A stretch of DNA of 64,000 nucleotides from Streptomyces pluripotens (GCF_000802245.2 NZ_CP021080.1:4464001-4528000), one strand, 5' to 3'; shown: positions 1-8,205, numbered from the stretch's first letter. Notes: generated from the sequence alone by a model not told the origin. A program made the numbers and translations.

Positions 1-206
1 ACCGGCTCTCGCGCACGGTAGTCCGCATCGGCACGGTCGATGTCCACGTGCCGCTGATTCCGGTCACGGGCGGCTTCCGTAACCCCACGGACACCGTCCT
101 GACCGTGTCTGTACCGGCCGATGTGGAGCCGGGCACGGTGGAAGTACAGGTGGTGACGGCGGCCGGCGTCGCGACCAACCGGTACGCGGTGCACGTGACG
201 GAGTGA
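1..206 (+). CDS. C-terminal end of a protein with an IPT/TIG-like beta domain (partial)
   Basis: An open frame runs from the window edge to the TGA at 204-206 (first complete codon at base 3, about 67 residues visible). The residues are rich in V, T and G with alternating hydrophobic positions, and include a segment reading VPADVEPGTVEVQVVTAAG. That pattern is typical of an immunoglobulin-like IPT/TIG or filamin-type beta sandwich. No catalytic motif is visible. The full function cannot be judged because the N-terminal part lies outside the window. The stop is followed by 358 bases with no convincing gene. Confidence 0.6.
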   Translation, partial: RLSRTVVRIGTVDVHVPLIPVTGGFRNPTDTVLTVSVPADVEPGTVEVQVVTAAGVATNRYAVHVTE

Positions 207-564
207 ACGACGCGGCAAGAGGTGCGGGGACGGGCGGAGAAGGGCAAACAAGGGCGGAGTGCCGGCCGATGCGTGCCGTCGGCGATACCAGCCGAGCCGT
301 ACTGGCGGTCGTGCGCGTTCGCCCGGTTGGAGATCGCCGTCCGGAACCCGCAGCGGTTCCCCCTCACTTCGGGAGGGGCCGACTGCCGCGGGTCGAATCC
401 CCGGGTCACCTCGTGCGGTGGAACCTCGTCCGGATCCGGCCATCCACGGTTCGTGCGAAGAACCGAAATTCGAAGATTCATACGGAGAGGATTGAACGAT
501 CCCTCTTTGTCGTGCGTACCGTCGGGTGAGGGGGCGGCAGGCGGGTGAGAGGCGGCTGGCAGCG
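207..564. other. Intergenic region, no gene seen
   Basis: This 358-base stretch lacks a frame with convincing codon bias; the three overlapping frames here look like chance. A segment around 395-410 resembles a tRNA T-arm, but no matching acceptor, D or anticodon arm can be folded. An AT-richer patch at about 462-500 is a plausible promoter zone for the downstream DoxX-like gene. Confidence 0.5.
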
Positions 565-1095
565 ATGACTTACGGCATGAGGGCGGACACGTACACCACC
601 AGGCCGACCGGCCGCCGCGGCTTGCGGGACGTCGCCGGCCACTACGCTCTGCTGCCGCTGCGCATCTTCCTCGGGGTCACCTTCGTCTACGCCGGCCTGG
701 ACAAGCTCACGAACAGCGCCTTTCTGACGTCCGGGGGCGCCGGCTCGATCGGCGACACCATGCGCGCGGCCCGTGACTCCTCCGCCCTCCCGGCCCTGAT
801 CGACGTGGCCCTCAAGAGCCCAGTGGGTTTTGGCTACGCCATCGCCCTGGGTGAGTTGGCCGTCGGGATCGGCACCCTGCTCGGTCTGTTCGGCCGACTG
901 GCTGCGCTCGGCGGCGCGTTGATCTCACTCAGCCTGTGGCTGACGGTCAGCTGGACCGCCACTCCCTACTACTACGGCAACGATCTCGCCTACCTGATGG
1001 CCTGGCTTCCCCTGGTCCTCGCAGGCACCCCTTTCCTTTCCCTGGACGCGGCCTGGCGGACACGGCGCCGGCAGCGGGCCGGCGGCTACCACTAG
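565..1095 (+). CDS. DoxX family integral membrane protein
   Basis: The 176-residue product has four hydrophobic helices. The first, at about residues 25-50, carries the family signature: ALLPLRIFLGVTFVYAGLDK followed by a region that ends the first helix. A central GELAVGIGTLLGLFGRLAALGG helix pair is typical of DoxX/SURF4-like proteins, which in actinobacteria are linked to redox and thiosulfate-related membrane functions. I chose ATG 565 because a GGC-rich Shine-Dalgarno-like stretch precedes it and because the family begins a short distance before the first helix; a frame-open extension to 526 exists. The TAG stop lies inside CTAG, where repeat copy A begins. The exact role is unknown. Confidence 0.85.
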   Translation: MTYGMRADTYTTRPTGRRGLRDVAGHYALLPLRIFLGVTFVYAGLDKLTNSAFLTSGGAGSIGDTMRAARDSSALPALIDVALKSPVGFGYAIALGELAVGIGTLLGLFGRLAALGGALISLSLWLTVSWTATPYYYGNDLAYLMAWLPLVLAGTPFLSLDAAWRTRRRQRAGGYH

Positions 1096-1262
1096 TACCG
1101 CCGCAGGTGACGTGTGCCCGTAAAGAGCGGTGTCCGGTGCGTGCTCTCGGCGTGCTGGCCGGACATCCTCGTACGGGATGTACGTGGGCCTTCGGTCGGT
1201 GCGGCGAGCGTGCGTGCCGGGCGTCGCGACGGGGCGAACGTTGCCTGCGGCAGCACTGCTAG
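1092..1262. repeat. MITE-like structured repeat, copy A
   Basis: A 171-bp element fills the gap between the stop codons of two convergent genes. Its ends are imperfect inverted repeats: left GCCGCAGGTGACGTGTGCCC and, on the other strand, right GCCGCAGGCAACGTTCGCCC. CTAG occurs at both outer borders. The interior contains nested palindromes (GTCCGG...CCGGAC, and ACATCC with its complement GGATGT). The same core occurs inverted at 63257-63460 at about 90 percent identity by eye. A reduced copy lies at 12932-12985. No coding capacity is evident, so this is a non-autonomous mobile or terminator-like repeat. Confidence 0.8.
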
Positions 1263-1456
1263 CCACCCCCTCTGCGTACCCCACGGGCCAGGGCGGCCGT
1301 GACGCCGGCCAGGAACAGGCCGCCCACCACCAGCGGGACGATCACGAACCACGGCGTCTCCCACAAACCGCCCGCGTCCCCGGCGTAGACGACGCCGGCG
1401 GCGGTGAGGGAAAGCCCGGCGACCAGTTTCCCGGGCTGGAACTCATGACGCAGCAC
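1259..1456 (-). CDS. Small two-helix membrane protein downstream of PspC-domain gene
   Basis: This is a 65-residue product starting at GTG 1456, which overlaps the end of the upstream PspC-domain gene by 14 bases, so the two are translationally coupled. It has two hydrophobic segments (around KLVAGLSLTAAGVVYAG and WFVIVPLVVGGLFLAGV) joined by a short polar linker, and an arginine-rich tail. The arrangement resembles the small LiaI-like membrane proteins that accompany PspC/LiaF-type proteins, but I do not recognise a specific family. The upstream extension of the frame to 1552 is inside the PspC gene and is unlikely. Its TAG stop abuts repeat copy A. Confidence 0.7.
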   Translation of the reverse strand: MLRHEFQPGKLVAGLSLTAAGVVYAGDAGGLWETPWFVIVPLVVGGLFLAGVTAALARGVRRGGG

Positions 1457-2957
1457 GGCTGACCTCCACCCGTCCCACACCCACTTTGAGCGTGAGGTCC
1501 AGCGTGCCAGAGTCCTTGGCACCCTTGACCGGCTCCAGTGCCACGACCTCATGCCGGTCCGGACGCACGTCTACATCCTTCCTGCTGTCTCCGGGCAAGC
1601 GAACGTCGCCCATTCCCACCTCGATGCTCATCCGCACGGTCGCGTCCGCCGGCACGACTGCCACGAGCCGCCCCACCCCCACATGAGCGCTGATCGTGAC
1701 CTTCGTTCCCTGGCCCGGGTGCACCCGGCTCAGGTCCAGCGTGCCCCGCCCGGCGCCGAGGTCGTACGTGGGCCGTACCTGCGAGGCCACGGCCGGCTTC
1801 CAGGACACGTCCCTCCAGTCCGTGGTGATGTCCTTCGGCAGGGCCGCCGCCGCGGCGAGCAGCGCCGCCGTGACGATCGCCAAGAACACCGTCCCTGCGC
1901 CCGTACGCCCCAGGAACGCACTGACCGTGACACCCAGCCCGAAGACCATGAGCGCGCAGGCCAGGCCCGTCTGCAGGCTGGTTCCCAGCGGGTGCGTGTG
2001 CCAGGTCAGCCCGGTGCCCAGGCCACCGGCCAGCAGGGCGAGCAGGAACACCCAGCCGCCGATCCAGCGTGGCCCGCGGGGTCTTTGGGGCATGGTGCGT
2101 GGCGGCTGCGCGGAGCCGGGGTGGATCCAGGGGGTGGCGACGCCGACGTCTACGACCGGGCTGAGGTCCCGCTCGCGGGCGTCACCGGGCCCCCACAGAT
2201 AGCCGGTGCCGCCGATGTGGGTGCCGTCCTTGACGATTGGGTCGCGCCACCAGGACGGGTACGAGGTGACGACCGGCGGCGCCTGGGCTTCCGGCGGGGC
2301 GTCGGCGGCGGCCGACGCGGCGAGCGGGTCGGGACCGGGGGCGCCACGGCGCCGCGACCAGTACCCGGCGCCCGCCAGCAGCAGGGAGAGCACCGCGCCG
2401 AAGGCCAGCACTCCGCCGTTCTTCAGCATGGTCAGGAAGATCCCGCAGCCGACCAGGGCGAACAGCACGGCGGCAAGCGCCTGGCCGTCGACCCGGCCCG
2501 TCAGCAGCTTGCGGAGTTCGTTCTCCTCCTCGTCCGTGTACGGCACCAGGAGCCAGGCGAATCCGTAGAAGATGAGGCCTATGCCGCCGGTCGCCGACAA
2601 CACGGACAGGGTGATTCGGAAGATCACCGGATCCATGTCGGTCTGCCGGCCGAGGCCCGCGCACACACCTGCGATCAGCTTGTGCCGACGGTCGCGCAGG
2701 AACCGGTCGGGGGCCCCGGCGGCATCCGGTTGGTGCGGCACACCGGCGTTGCTGCCGGCGCGGGCACCGGGGCTGTCGCCACTGCGATTGCCCACGCCGG
2801 CTCCACCGCCGGTGCGGGCACTGGCACGGGTGCCCGCACCGGCCGCTTCGGCCCTCCCCGCTGCGGCGGGCGCGGCATCCGTCGGTCCGGTGCCCGGTGC
2901 CGGGCGAGGGCCGGTGCCGGGTCCCGGACCCGTCGCGGCGTGCTCGTGATCCGTCAT
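1443..2957 (-). CDS. PspC domain-containing membrane protein with LiaF-like C-terminus
   Basis: The 504-residue product starts at ATG 2957; the frame extends further upstream into non-coding-like sequence. The N-terminal 90 residues are low complexity (A, G, P, T). A PspC domain follows (FLRDRRHKLIAGVCAGLGRQ, then the two-helix segment ending in WLLVPYTDEEE). Several further membrane helices come next. The C-terminal beta-rich region, with repeated VGVGRL/VGMGDVRLP/VGVGRVEV segments, matches the LiaF/toast-rack type. PspC and LiaF proteins sense envelope stress. The gene is divergent from a PspC-containing sensor kinase 202 bases away, which suggests that both act in one envelope-stress circuit. 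Confidence 0.88.
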   Translation of the reverse strand: MTDHEHAATGPGPGTGPRPAPGTGPTDAAPAAAGRAEAAGAGTRASARTGGGAGVGNRSGDSPGARAGSNAGVPHQPDAAGAPDRFLRDRRHKLIAGVCAGLGRQTDMDPVIFRITLSVLSATGGIGLIFYGFAWLLVPYTDEEENELRKLLTGRVDGQALAAVLFALVGCGIFLTMLKNGGVLAFGAVLSLLLAGAGYWSRRRGAPGPDPLAASAAADAPPEAQAPPVVTSYPSWWRDPIVKDGTHIGGTGYLWGPGDARERDLSPVVDVGVATPWIHPGSAQPPRTMPQRPRGPRWIGGWVFLLALLAGGLGTGLTWHTHPLGTSLQTGLACALMVFGLGVTVSAFLGRTGAGTVFLAIVTAALLAAAAALPKDITTDWRDVSWKPAVASQVRPTYDLGAGRGTLDLSRVHPGQGTKVTISAHVGVGRLVAVVPADATVRMSIEVGMGDVRLPGDSRKDVDVRPDRHEVVALEPVKGAKDSGTLDLTLKVGVGRVEVSRAAS

Positions 2958-3159
2958 GCGTCCATGGTGACGGCCCGCCCACCACGACGGCAGTCGGGAC
3001 GACCCTGGGCGAACCCTGAAATCAGCCCTGAGAGGGCGCGGGGAAGCGTTCGAACGGCACCGGCCGCCCGGAACCGCGCCTGGTTGTCCCCCCACCCGGT
3101 TGCACCGAAGATCAGGGGCCTCTCGGGGCCGACCCTGATGCCCTGTCCTCGCCGGTCGT

Positions 3160-4467
3160 GTGACCATCGATGACATGCCGGAAGCCGCAAGCCTGCCAGT
3201 CGACGCCCCGCGGCCGCCGCGCAAGCTCTACCGCAGTAGCGACGGACGCTGGCTCGGTGGAGTGGCGCGGGGCCTCGCCGGGCATCTGGGGTTGCCCGTG
3301 GTCTGGGTGAGGCTCGTCTTCGCCGGCCTGTTCATGGCCGACGGACTCGGGGCACTGCTGTACGCCGCGTTCTGGTTCTTCGTCCCCCTCGGTGTCGGTG
3401 GCGTCGGCGACCAGAAGCCGCCCTCGCTGGTCGGCGCTGAAACCGCGCCGGACGGCCGCCGCAGACTGGTGGCCCGCAAGCCGGACCGGGGCCAGATCGT
3501 CGCGCTGCTCCTTATGGTCGTCGTGGCCATGGTCTTCGTGGGCAGCGTCAACCTGGGCAGCGCGGCCAAGGCCTACCTGCTGCCCGCCGTGCTCGTTGCG
3601 GCTGGCGTCGCCCTGGTCTGGCGTCAGGCGGACAACGCCCGACGTGCCCGCTGGGCCGAGGTCGGCCGTCGGCGTCACACCCTCACCCTGCTCCGTGCGG
3701 CCGGCGGGGTCCTGCTCGTCACGGCAGGTGTTTCCGCCATCTTCGTCCTGCAGGGTTCGGCCGCCCACCTCGGTGCGGTCCTCCAAGCCGCGCTCGCCGT
3801 CCTCGTCGGCATCACCCTGCTGGCCGGCCCCTACCTGGTCCGCATGACCCAGGACCTGTCCGAGGAACGGCTGATGCGCATCCGTGCACAGGAACGCGCC
3901 GAGGTCGCCGCCCACGTCCACGACTCCGTGCTGCACACCCTCACCCTGATCCAGCGCAACGCCGAGAGCCCGAACGAGGTGCGCCGCCTCGCCCGCGCCC
4001 AGGAACGCGACCTGCGTACCTGGCTGTACAGGCCCGAGGGCACCGGCAAGGACGAGGACGAGGAGCCGGACACGGTCGCGGAGGCGGTGCGGTCCAGTGC
4101 GGCAGAGGTGGAGGACAAGCACGGAGTGCCCATCGAGGTCGTCATCGTCGGTGACTGCCCGCTGGACGAGAAGACCGGTGCGCAGATGCAGGCCGCGCGC
4201 GAGGCGATGGTGAATGCGGCCAAGTACGGTGGCGAGGGCGGTGCCGTACAGGTCTATGCAGAAGTCGAGGGAAGGACGGTCTTCGTGTCCGTGCGGGACC
4301 GCGGCCCGGGCTTCGACCTCGACTCGATACCTGCCGACCGCATGGGCGTCAGAGAATCGATCATCGGCCGCATGGAGCGTAACGGTGGTACGGCCCGACT
4401 GCGGGCGGTGCCGGGCGGTGGCACGGAGGTCGAGCTGGAGATGGAGAGGGCGGAGAAGACGTCATGA
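3160..4467 (+). CDS. PspC-domain sensor histidine kinase
   Basis: A 435-residue membrane histidine kinase. An N-terminal PspC domain (about residues 22-85: KLYRSSDGRWLGGVARGLAG...) replaces the usual extracellular sensor. Further membrane helices follow to about residue 225. A dimerisation/phosphoacceptor segment around residue 250 (AAHVHDSVLHTLTLIQRN) and an HATPase domain with NAAKYGG and DRGPGFD motifs place it in the NarL-partner class. The start is GTG 3160. The response regulator follows with an ATGA overlap, so the two are one operon. Together with the divergent PspC protein this looks like an envelope-stress two-component system; the signal is unknown. Confidence 0.93.
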   Translation: MTIDDMPEAASLPVDAPRPPRKLYRSSDGRWLGGVARGLAGHLGLPVVWVRLVFAGLFMADGLGALLYAAFWFFVPLGVGGVGDQKPPSLVGAETAPDGRRRLVARKPDRGQIVALLLMVVVAMVFVGSVNLGSAAKAYLLPAVLVAAGVALVWRQADNARRARWAEVGRRRHTLTLLRAAGGVLLVTAGVSAIFVLQGSAAHLGAVLQAALAVLVGITLLAGPYLVRMTQDLSEERLMRIRAQERAEVAAHVHDSVLHTLTLIQRNAESPNEVRRLARAQERDLRTWLYRPEGTGKDEDEEPDTVAEAVRSSAAEVEDKHGVPIEVVIVGDCPLDEKTGAQMQAAREAMVNAAKYGGEGGAVQVYAEVEGRTVFVSVRDRGPGFDLDSIPADRMGVRESIIGRMERNGGTARLRAVPGGGTEVELEMERAEKTS

Positions 4468-5210
4468 ACGACGCGACCGAGGCGAATGGCACGGCGGAGG
4501 CGGCAGAGGCGGCCGGGTCAGGCGGGCCTGCCGACCGCGGTGAGGGGGCTCGGCACGTCCGGGTGGTGCTCGTGGACGACCACCGCATGTTCCGCGCCGG
4601 GGTCCAGGCCGAAATCGGGCAGACCGGGACGACCGGCGTCGAAGTGGTCGGTGAGGCCGGGGACGTCGATCAGGCGGTCACCGTCATCACCGCGACCCGG
4701 CCTGAGGTCGTTCTCCTCGACGTCCATCTCCCGGGCGGCGGCGGTGTCGAGGTGTTGCGCCGGTGCGCGGCCTTGACGGCGGACCCGGAACGGCCCGTGC
4801 GCTTCCTCGCACTGTCGGTGTCGGACGCGGCGGAGGACGTGATCGGGGTGATCCGAGGCGGCGCCCGCGGCTATGTCACCAAGACCATCACCGGCACCGA
4901 TCTGGTCGACTCGATCTTCCGGGTTCAGGAAGGCGACGCCGTTTTCTCCCCGCGGTTGGCCGGGTTCGTCCTCGACGCCTTCGCCTCCACCGACGCTCCG
5001 CCGGTGGATGAGGACCTGGATCGACTGACCCAGCGGGAACGCGAGGTACTGCGTCTGATCGCCCGTGGCTATGCCTACAAGGAGATCGCCAAGCAACTGT
5101 TCATCTCGGTGAAGACGGTCGAATCCCATGTCTCGGCGGTGCTGCGCAAGCTCCAGCTTTCCAATCGTCACGAGCTGACCCGTTGGGCGACCGCGCGCAG
5201 GCTGGTCTGA
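4464..5210 (+). CDS. LuxR/NarL-family response regulator
   Basis: A 248-residue cognate regulator of the preceding kinase. After about 33 low-complexity residues comes a receiver domain with the acidic pair in VVLVDDHRMF, the phospho-acceptor aspartate in LLDVHLPGGGG, the conserved threonine/serine region LALSVSD and the lysine in YVTKTITG. The C-terminal LuxR HTH is complete (LTQREREVLRLIARGYAYKE...KTVESHVSAVLRKLQL). The ATG overlaps the kinase stop by four bases. The gene ends 17 bases before the convergent NlpC/P60 gene, leaving almost no room for a separate terminator. Confidence 0.95.
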   Translation: MNDATEANGTAEAAEAAGSGGPADRGEGARHVRVVLVDDHRMFRAGVQAEIGQTGTTGVEVVGEAGDVDQAVTVITATRPEVVLLDVHLPGGGGVEVLRRCAALTADPERPVRFLALSVSDAAEDVIGVIRGGARGYVTKTITGTDLVDSIFRVQEGDAVFSPRLAGFVLDAFASTDAPPVDEDLDRLTQREREVLRLIARGYAYKEIAKQLFISVKTVESHVSAVLRKLQLSNRHELTRWATARRLV

Positions 5211-5227
5211 CCTCTGCGGGGCGGCCC

Positions 5228-6304
5228 TCACGCCACCCTGGTCGCCCCCGCGAACGGCATCTCGTCGATCGGAGCCAGCCGCACGGGTGCCGACGGGTTC
5301 GGCGCGTGGATCATCTGGCCGTTGCCGATGTAGAGGCCGACGTGACTGATCCCGGAGTAGAAGAACACCAGGTCGCCCGGCTGGAGTTCGGAGCGGGAGA
5401 CGCGCCGGCCCGCGTTGATCTGAGCGTAGGTGGTGCGCGGTAGCGAGACACCGGCGGAGCGGTACGCAGCTTGCACCAGCCCAGAGCAGTCGAAGGCGTT
5501 GGGACCCGTCGCGCCCCACACATAGGGGCTGCCGAGCTTGGCGTAGGCATAGGAGATGGCCGCGGCGGCGCGCGCGTCCGGAGCTGTGGCCGACCCGGCA
5601 CGCTCCAGCGTCTTGCGGGCACCCGGGGCCGCCCGGGAAGCGCGCCCGGCCGTAGCGCTGTCGCCGACGACTTCCTTCCGCTCCCGCGGACTGAGCCGGG
5701 CGAGCAGCTTCTGCGCCTCGTCGAGCTTGCTGGTGATGGTCTTCTTCTGCCGTTTCAGCTCCGCCTGCCGTGCCCGCAGCGACTTCAGCTCGACGCGCGC
5801 AGTGCCGCGCAACTGCTCGACCTCTCGCAGTTGTGTGCGCACTCGTGACACTGCGGCGGCCTGTCGGTCGCCGGCCCGCTCCGCGAACGCGGCGCCGTCC
5901 AGGTACCGGTCGGGGTCACTGGACAGGGCCAGCTGCCAGGCCGGGGCGATGCCGCCCTGCCGGTACTGCGCCGCCGCGATCGAGCCCAGTGCCTCGCGGG
6001 TCGAGTTCAGCTTCTGCTGTTTGCGGGCGGCCTCGTCCCGCAGCGTGTTCAGCCGCCGCTGGGCCGTGTCCGCCTTCTCCTTGGCCCCGTCGTACTTCTC
6101 GGTGGCGGCCTCGGCATCCTGGTACAGCTTGTCGACCTTCGCCTTCACCTGCGCCGGCGTCAGCTGTGGTGCGGCGTGCCCCGTTCCTTCGAAGCCCGTT
6201 GCGGTGGCCGCGCCCGCGAGGGCGAGCGTGGCGGCCGTCCGGGCCGTATGGCCGCCCAGCGGGCGTTGCCGGGGCTTGCGGTGCGCTGCCACCTGTACCG
6301 TCAC
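5228..6304 (-). CDS. Secreted NlpC/P60 family peptidoglycan hydrolase
   Basis: The product is 358 residues. An N-terminal signal segment (TLALAGAATATGFEGTGHAA) is followed by a long coiled coil (about residues 50-220, rich in K, E, A, Q) and a C-terminal NlpC/P60 domain. The catalytic cysteine is C273 in AFDCSGL, the histidine lies in GISHVGLYIGNG, and the third polar residue in the MIHAPN segment. Such RipA-like enzymes cleave peptide stems of peptidoglycan, and the coiled coil is thought to gate activity. The start may be GTG 6304 or GTG 6292; the latter gives MAAHRKPRQR, which matches the usual family N-terminus. A 14-bp palindrome lies 33-46 bases upstream. Confidence 0.93.
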   Translation of the reverse strand: MTVQVAAHRKPRQRPLGGHTARTAATLALAGAATATGFEGTGHAAPQLTPAQVKAKVDKLYQDAEAATEKYDGAKEKADTAQRRLNTLRDEAARKQQKLNSTREALGSIAAAQYRQGGIAPAWQLALSSDPDRYLDGAAFAERAGDRQAAAVSRVRTQLREVEQLRGTARVELKSLRARQAELKRQKKTITSKLDEAQKLLARLSPRERKEVVGDSATAGRASRAAPGARKTLERAGSATAPDARAAAAISYAYAKLGSPYVWGATGPNAFDCSGLVQAAYRSAGVSLPRTTYAQINAGRRVSRSELQPGDLVFFYSGISHVGLYIGNGQMIHAPNPSAPVRLAPIDEMPFAGATRVA

Positions 6305-6717
6305 GTCCTTTCACGGGACTGGATGGGACTAGTACGACCGAGCGTTCGGTGTGCCCGGCGGCGCCCCGCACAGGGGGAACGGACCGCCGCCGGGCCCTTC
6401 TCGGCGGTGGTGTCCGACTGCCGCCCCTGGCCCGGGCGGCGATGGGGAGCCGGTCACCTGGAGGAGGACGCTAAGCCGCACTGTGACGAGTGGGTAACGC
6501 GTGTACGGAACTGGCTCTGAAGGATCAGGATGTGACCTTGTGTGACAGCACGAGCCGCCTGGAGGCACCGGCTTCACGCGGTGCGGTGACCGAAATGCGG
6601 AAAGTGGCGAGGTCAGGAGGCGTGGGGTGCTAGGGGCGCATGGATGCAAGATCCATGCCGACGCCGGGCGGGCCCGGTGAAGGGCGGCCCGCGCACCTCT
6701 GGTTAGGCTCCGGCACC
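6305..6717. other. Divergent intergenic region between NlpC gene and small membrane protein
   Basis: These 413 bases contain no convincing gene. A palindrome ACCGAGCGTTCGGT at 6337-6350 sits just upstream of the leftward NlpC gene, the size and shape of a TetR-family operator. Around 6532-6548 GTGAC occurs twice five bases apart. No ydaO riboswitch is visible here, in contrast with the second NlpC gene. Confidence 0.5.
6337..6350. promoter_or_regulatory. Candidate operator palindrome ACCGAGCGTTCGGT
   Basis: ACCGA-GCGT-TCGGT is a perfect 5-bp inverted repeat with a four-base centre, 33 bases upstream of GTG 6304. Short ACCGA/TCGGT palindromes are typical of TetR-family targets. No TetR gene is adjacent, so the regulator is unknown and the site could be coincidental. 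Confidence 0.35.
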
Positions 6718-7071
6718 ATGGACGTACTCATCCATTTCTTCGTCGGCCTGCACATCATCGGCATCGCGGCGCTACTCGGCGGTTTTCTCACCCAGATGAA
6801 GGCGATAGGCCAGGGCACGGCCCGGTTCGTCCCCGGGATGCTCCATGGTGCCCTGACCATGCTCGTCACCGGAGTCGCCCTGGTCGGCCTCCACCAGGCC
6901 CACGGCTATCCGGTCAACACCGTCAAGATTGGTGTGAAGCTGGCGCTGCTGATCGTGATCCTCGGGCTGGTCTATGTGAAGCGCGACGAGGAGCGGATCG
7001 ACAAGGGCCTCTTCGGGCTGGTCGGCCTGCTGACCACGGTGAACATCTTCATCGCCGTCCTGTGGACCTGA
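6718..7071 (+). CDS. Small four-helix integral membrane protein
   Basis: The product is 117 residues. ATG 6718 immediately begins the first helix (MDVLIHFFVGLHIIGIAALLGG). Three more hydrophobic segments follow: the stretch from GMLHGALTMLVTGVALVGLH, then KIGVKLALLIVILGLVYVKR, then LFGLVGLLTTVNIFIAVLWT. Conserved-looking histidines lie near the start of helices 1 and 2. I do not recognise a named family; similar small proteins are common in Streptomyces. An in-frame ATG at 6640 exists but would add a proline- and glycine-rich stretch unlike coding sequence. Confidence 0.8.
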   Translation: MDVLIHFFVGLHIIGIAALLGGFLTQMKAIGQGTARFVPGMLHGALTMLVTGVALVGLHQAHGYPVNTVKIGVKLALLIVILGLVYVKRDEERIDKGLFGLVGLLTTVNIFIAVLWT

Positions 7072-7163
7072 CACTCGACCGCGCACTCCACGGCCGCCCG
7101 CCCGTGCCGTCGAGCCGGCCGCGAGCACCGGATGCGACGCCCCGCGCGCTCGGAGACCCTGCC

Positions 7164-7194
7164 GTACCCGCGCGACGCGCATGGGCGCGGGTAC
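7164..7194. terminator. Bidirectional hairpin terminator
   Basis: A perfect 10-bp stem GTACCCGCGC/GCGCGGGTAC with an 11-base loop lies between the convergent membrane-protein gene (stop 7071) and the second NlpC gene (stop 7210). Its position fits a shared Rho-independent-type terminator without a U-tract, as is usual in Streptomyces. Confidence 0.65.
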
Positions 7195-7209
7195 GTGCAG
7201 ACGGCGGGG

Positions 7210-8205
7210 TCAGGCCGGACGCACCACGTGGTGGACGGTCGACTCGCCACCGTGGTCGAGGGACTCCTCGCAGACGTACGTGCCGGGCTTCGGGGCGTGG
7301 ATCATGCTGCCGTTGCCCGTGCAGAGTCCCACGTGGCTGCAGTCGTCATGAAAGAAGACCAGGTCACCGGCGCGCGCGTCATCGGGGGAGACCGGGGTAC
7401 CCGCGGCGGCCTGCTCTCGGGCGCCACGGGGGAGGGTGACACCGGCGGCCTTCCAGGCGGCCTGGGTGAGGCCGGAACAGTCGTAGGAGCCAGGACCGCT
7501 GGCACCGCTGACGTACGGCTTGCCGATTTGGGCTCGGGCGAAGACGACCGCCCTGTCGGCCCGCGTGGCCTGGGAGACGGAGGAGGCGCGGCCCCGCGGC
7601 GCCGGATCCTCCCGACCGCGCTGTCCGGCCGCGGCCGTCGGTCCGTGCTCCCGGGCCACCAGGCGGCCCAGGAGTTCACGCGCGGTGGCGAGCTTGTGCT
7701 GGACGTCGGCCTTGGCGGTCTTCACGTCGTAGTGCGAAGCCGTCGGCGTCTCCGGGCTCCTGGTGGCCTTGCCCCGATCGGCGGCGTCCCGCACGCGTGA
7801 GGCCAGCCGGTTCATCACCAGGTTCTGGGCGAAGTGATCCTGCGGGTACTCCGCGAGAAGAGCGGTGGCCGAATCCTGGGTGGTCGCGAAGGGCCCCAGC
7901 CCGTCACGGGCCTTGGTGCGCCGGCCCGCGCGCCGGGCGCCTTCCCCGTGCGGTTCGCCGGACCGGGGCCGCTGCAGGGCCGCCGCTTCCCCCTCCGGCG
8001 CCGAGTCGGGCCGGCGGTAGAACTCGTCGATCTTCTTCTCGATCTCCTCCGGGCTGGGCCCGCCGTCACCGGCGGGTGCCGCCGGGGTCGGCTGGGGCAG
8101 TACGGCCACCGACGCGAGGGTGGCGGTGGCGAGAGCGGCGGGAGAGGGGGTGTGCACACCCGCTCCGTGGGTCCCGCCGGGGCGCGTCTTGCGGTGCGAC
8201 GCCAA
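7210..8205 (-). CDS. Secreted NlpC/P60 hydrolase with altered, cysteine-rich active-site loop
   Basis: A 331-residue product starting at TTG 8205, chosen because GGAAGGAG lies nine bases upstream and the family begins MASHRK. A short alanine/leucine-rich export segment is followed by a charged region and a C-terminal NlpC/P60 domain. The nucleophile lies in SYDCSGLTQAAWK and the histidine in DDCSHVGLCTGNG. Two extra cysteines flank the catalytic histidine and another lies in YVCEES, unlike its paralogue 900 bases away. The region before the domain is less coiled-coil-like than usual and rich in arginine and proline. A c-di-AMP riboswitch precedes it, as expected for Streptomyces cell-wall hydrolases. 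Confidence 0.88.
   Translation of the reverse strand: MASHRKTRPGGTHGAGVHTPSPAALATATLASVAVLPQPTPAAPAGDGGPSPEEIEKKIDEFYRRPDSAPEGEAAALQRPRSGEPHGEGARRAGRRTKARDGLGPFATTQDSATALLAEYPQDHFAQNLVMNRLASRVRDAADRGKATRSPETPTASHYDVKTAKADVQHKLATARELLGRLVAREHGPTAAAGQRGREDPAPRGRASSVSQATRADRAVVFARAQIGKPYVSGASGPGSYDCSGLTQAAWKAAGVTLPRGAREQAAAGTPVSPDDARAGDLVFFHDDCSHVGLCTGNGSMIHAPKPGTYVCEESLDHGGESTVHHVVRPA

Noticed and set aside
380..415. tRNA T-arm-like segment (GGGTCGAATCCCC) upstream of the DoxX gene
   Set aside because: No matching acceptor stem, D-arm or anticodon arm can be placed around it, and the loop lacks the TTC start.
1114..1302. Small ORFs inside repeat copies A and C
   Set aside because: The frames are not conserved between copies and include the structured palindromes; no ribosome sites.
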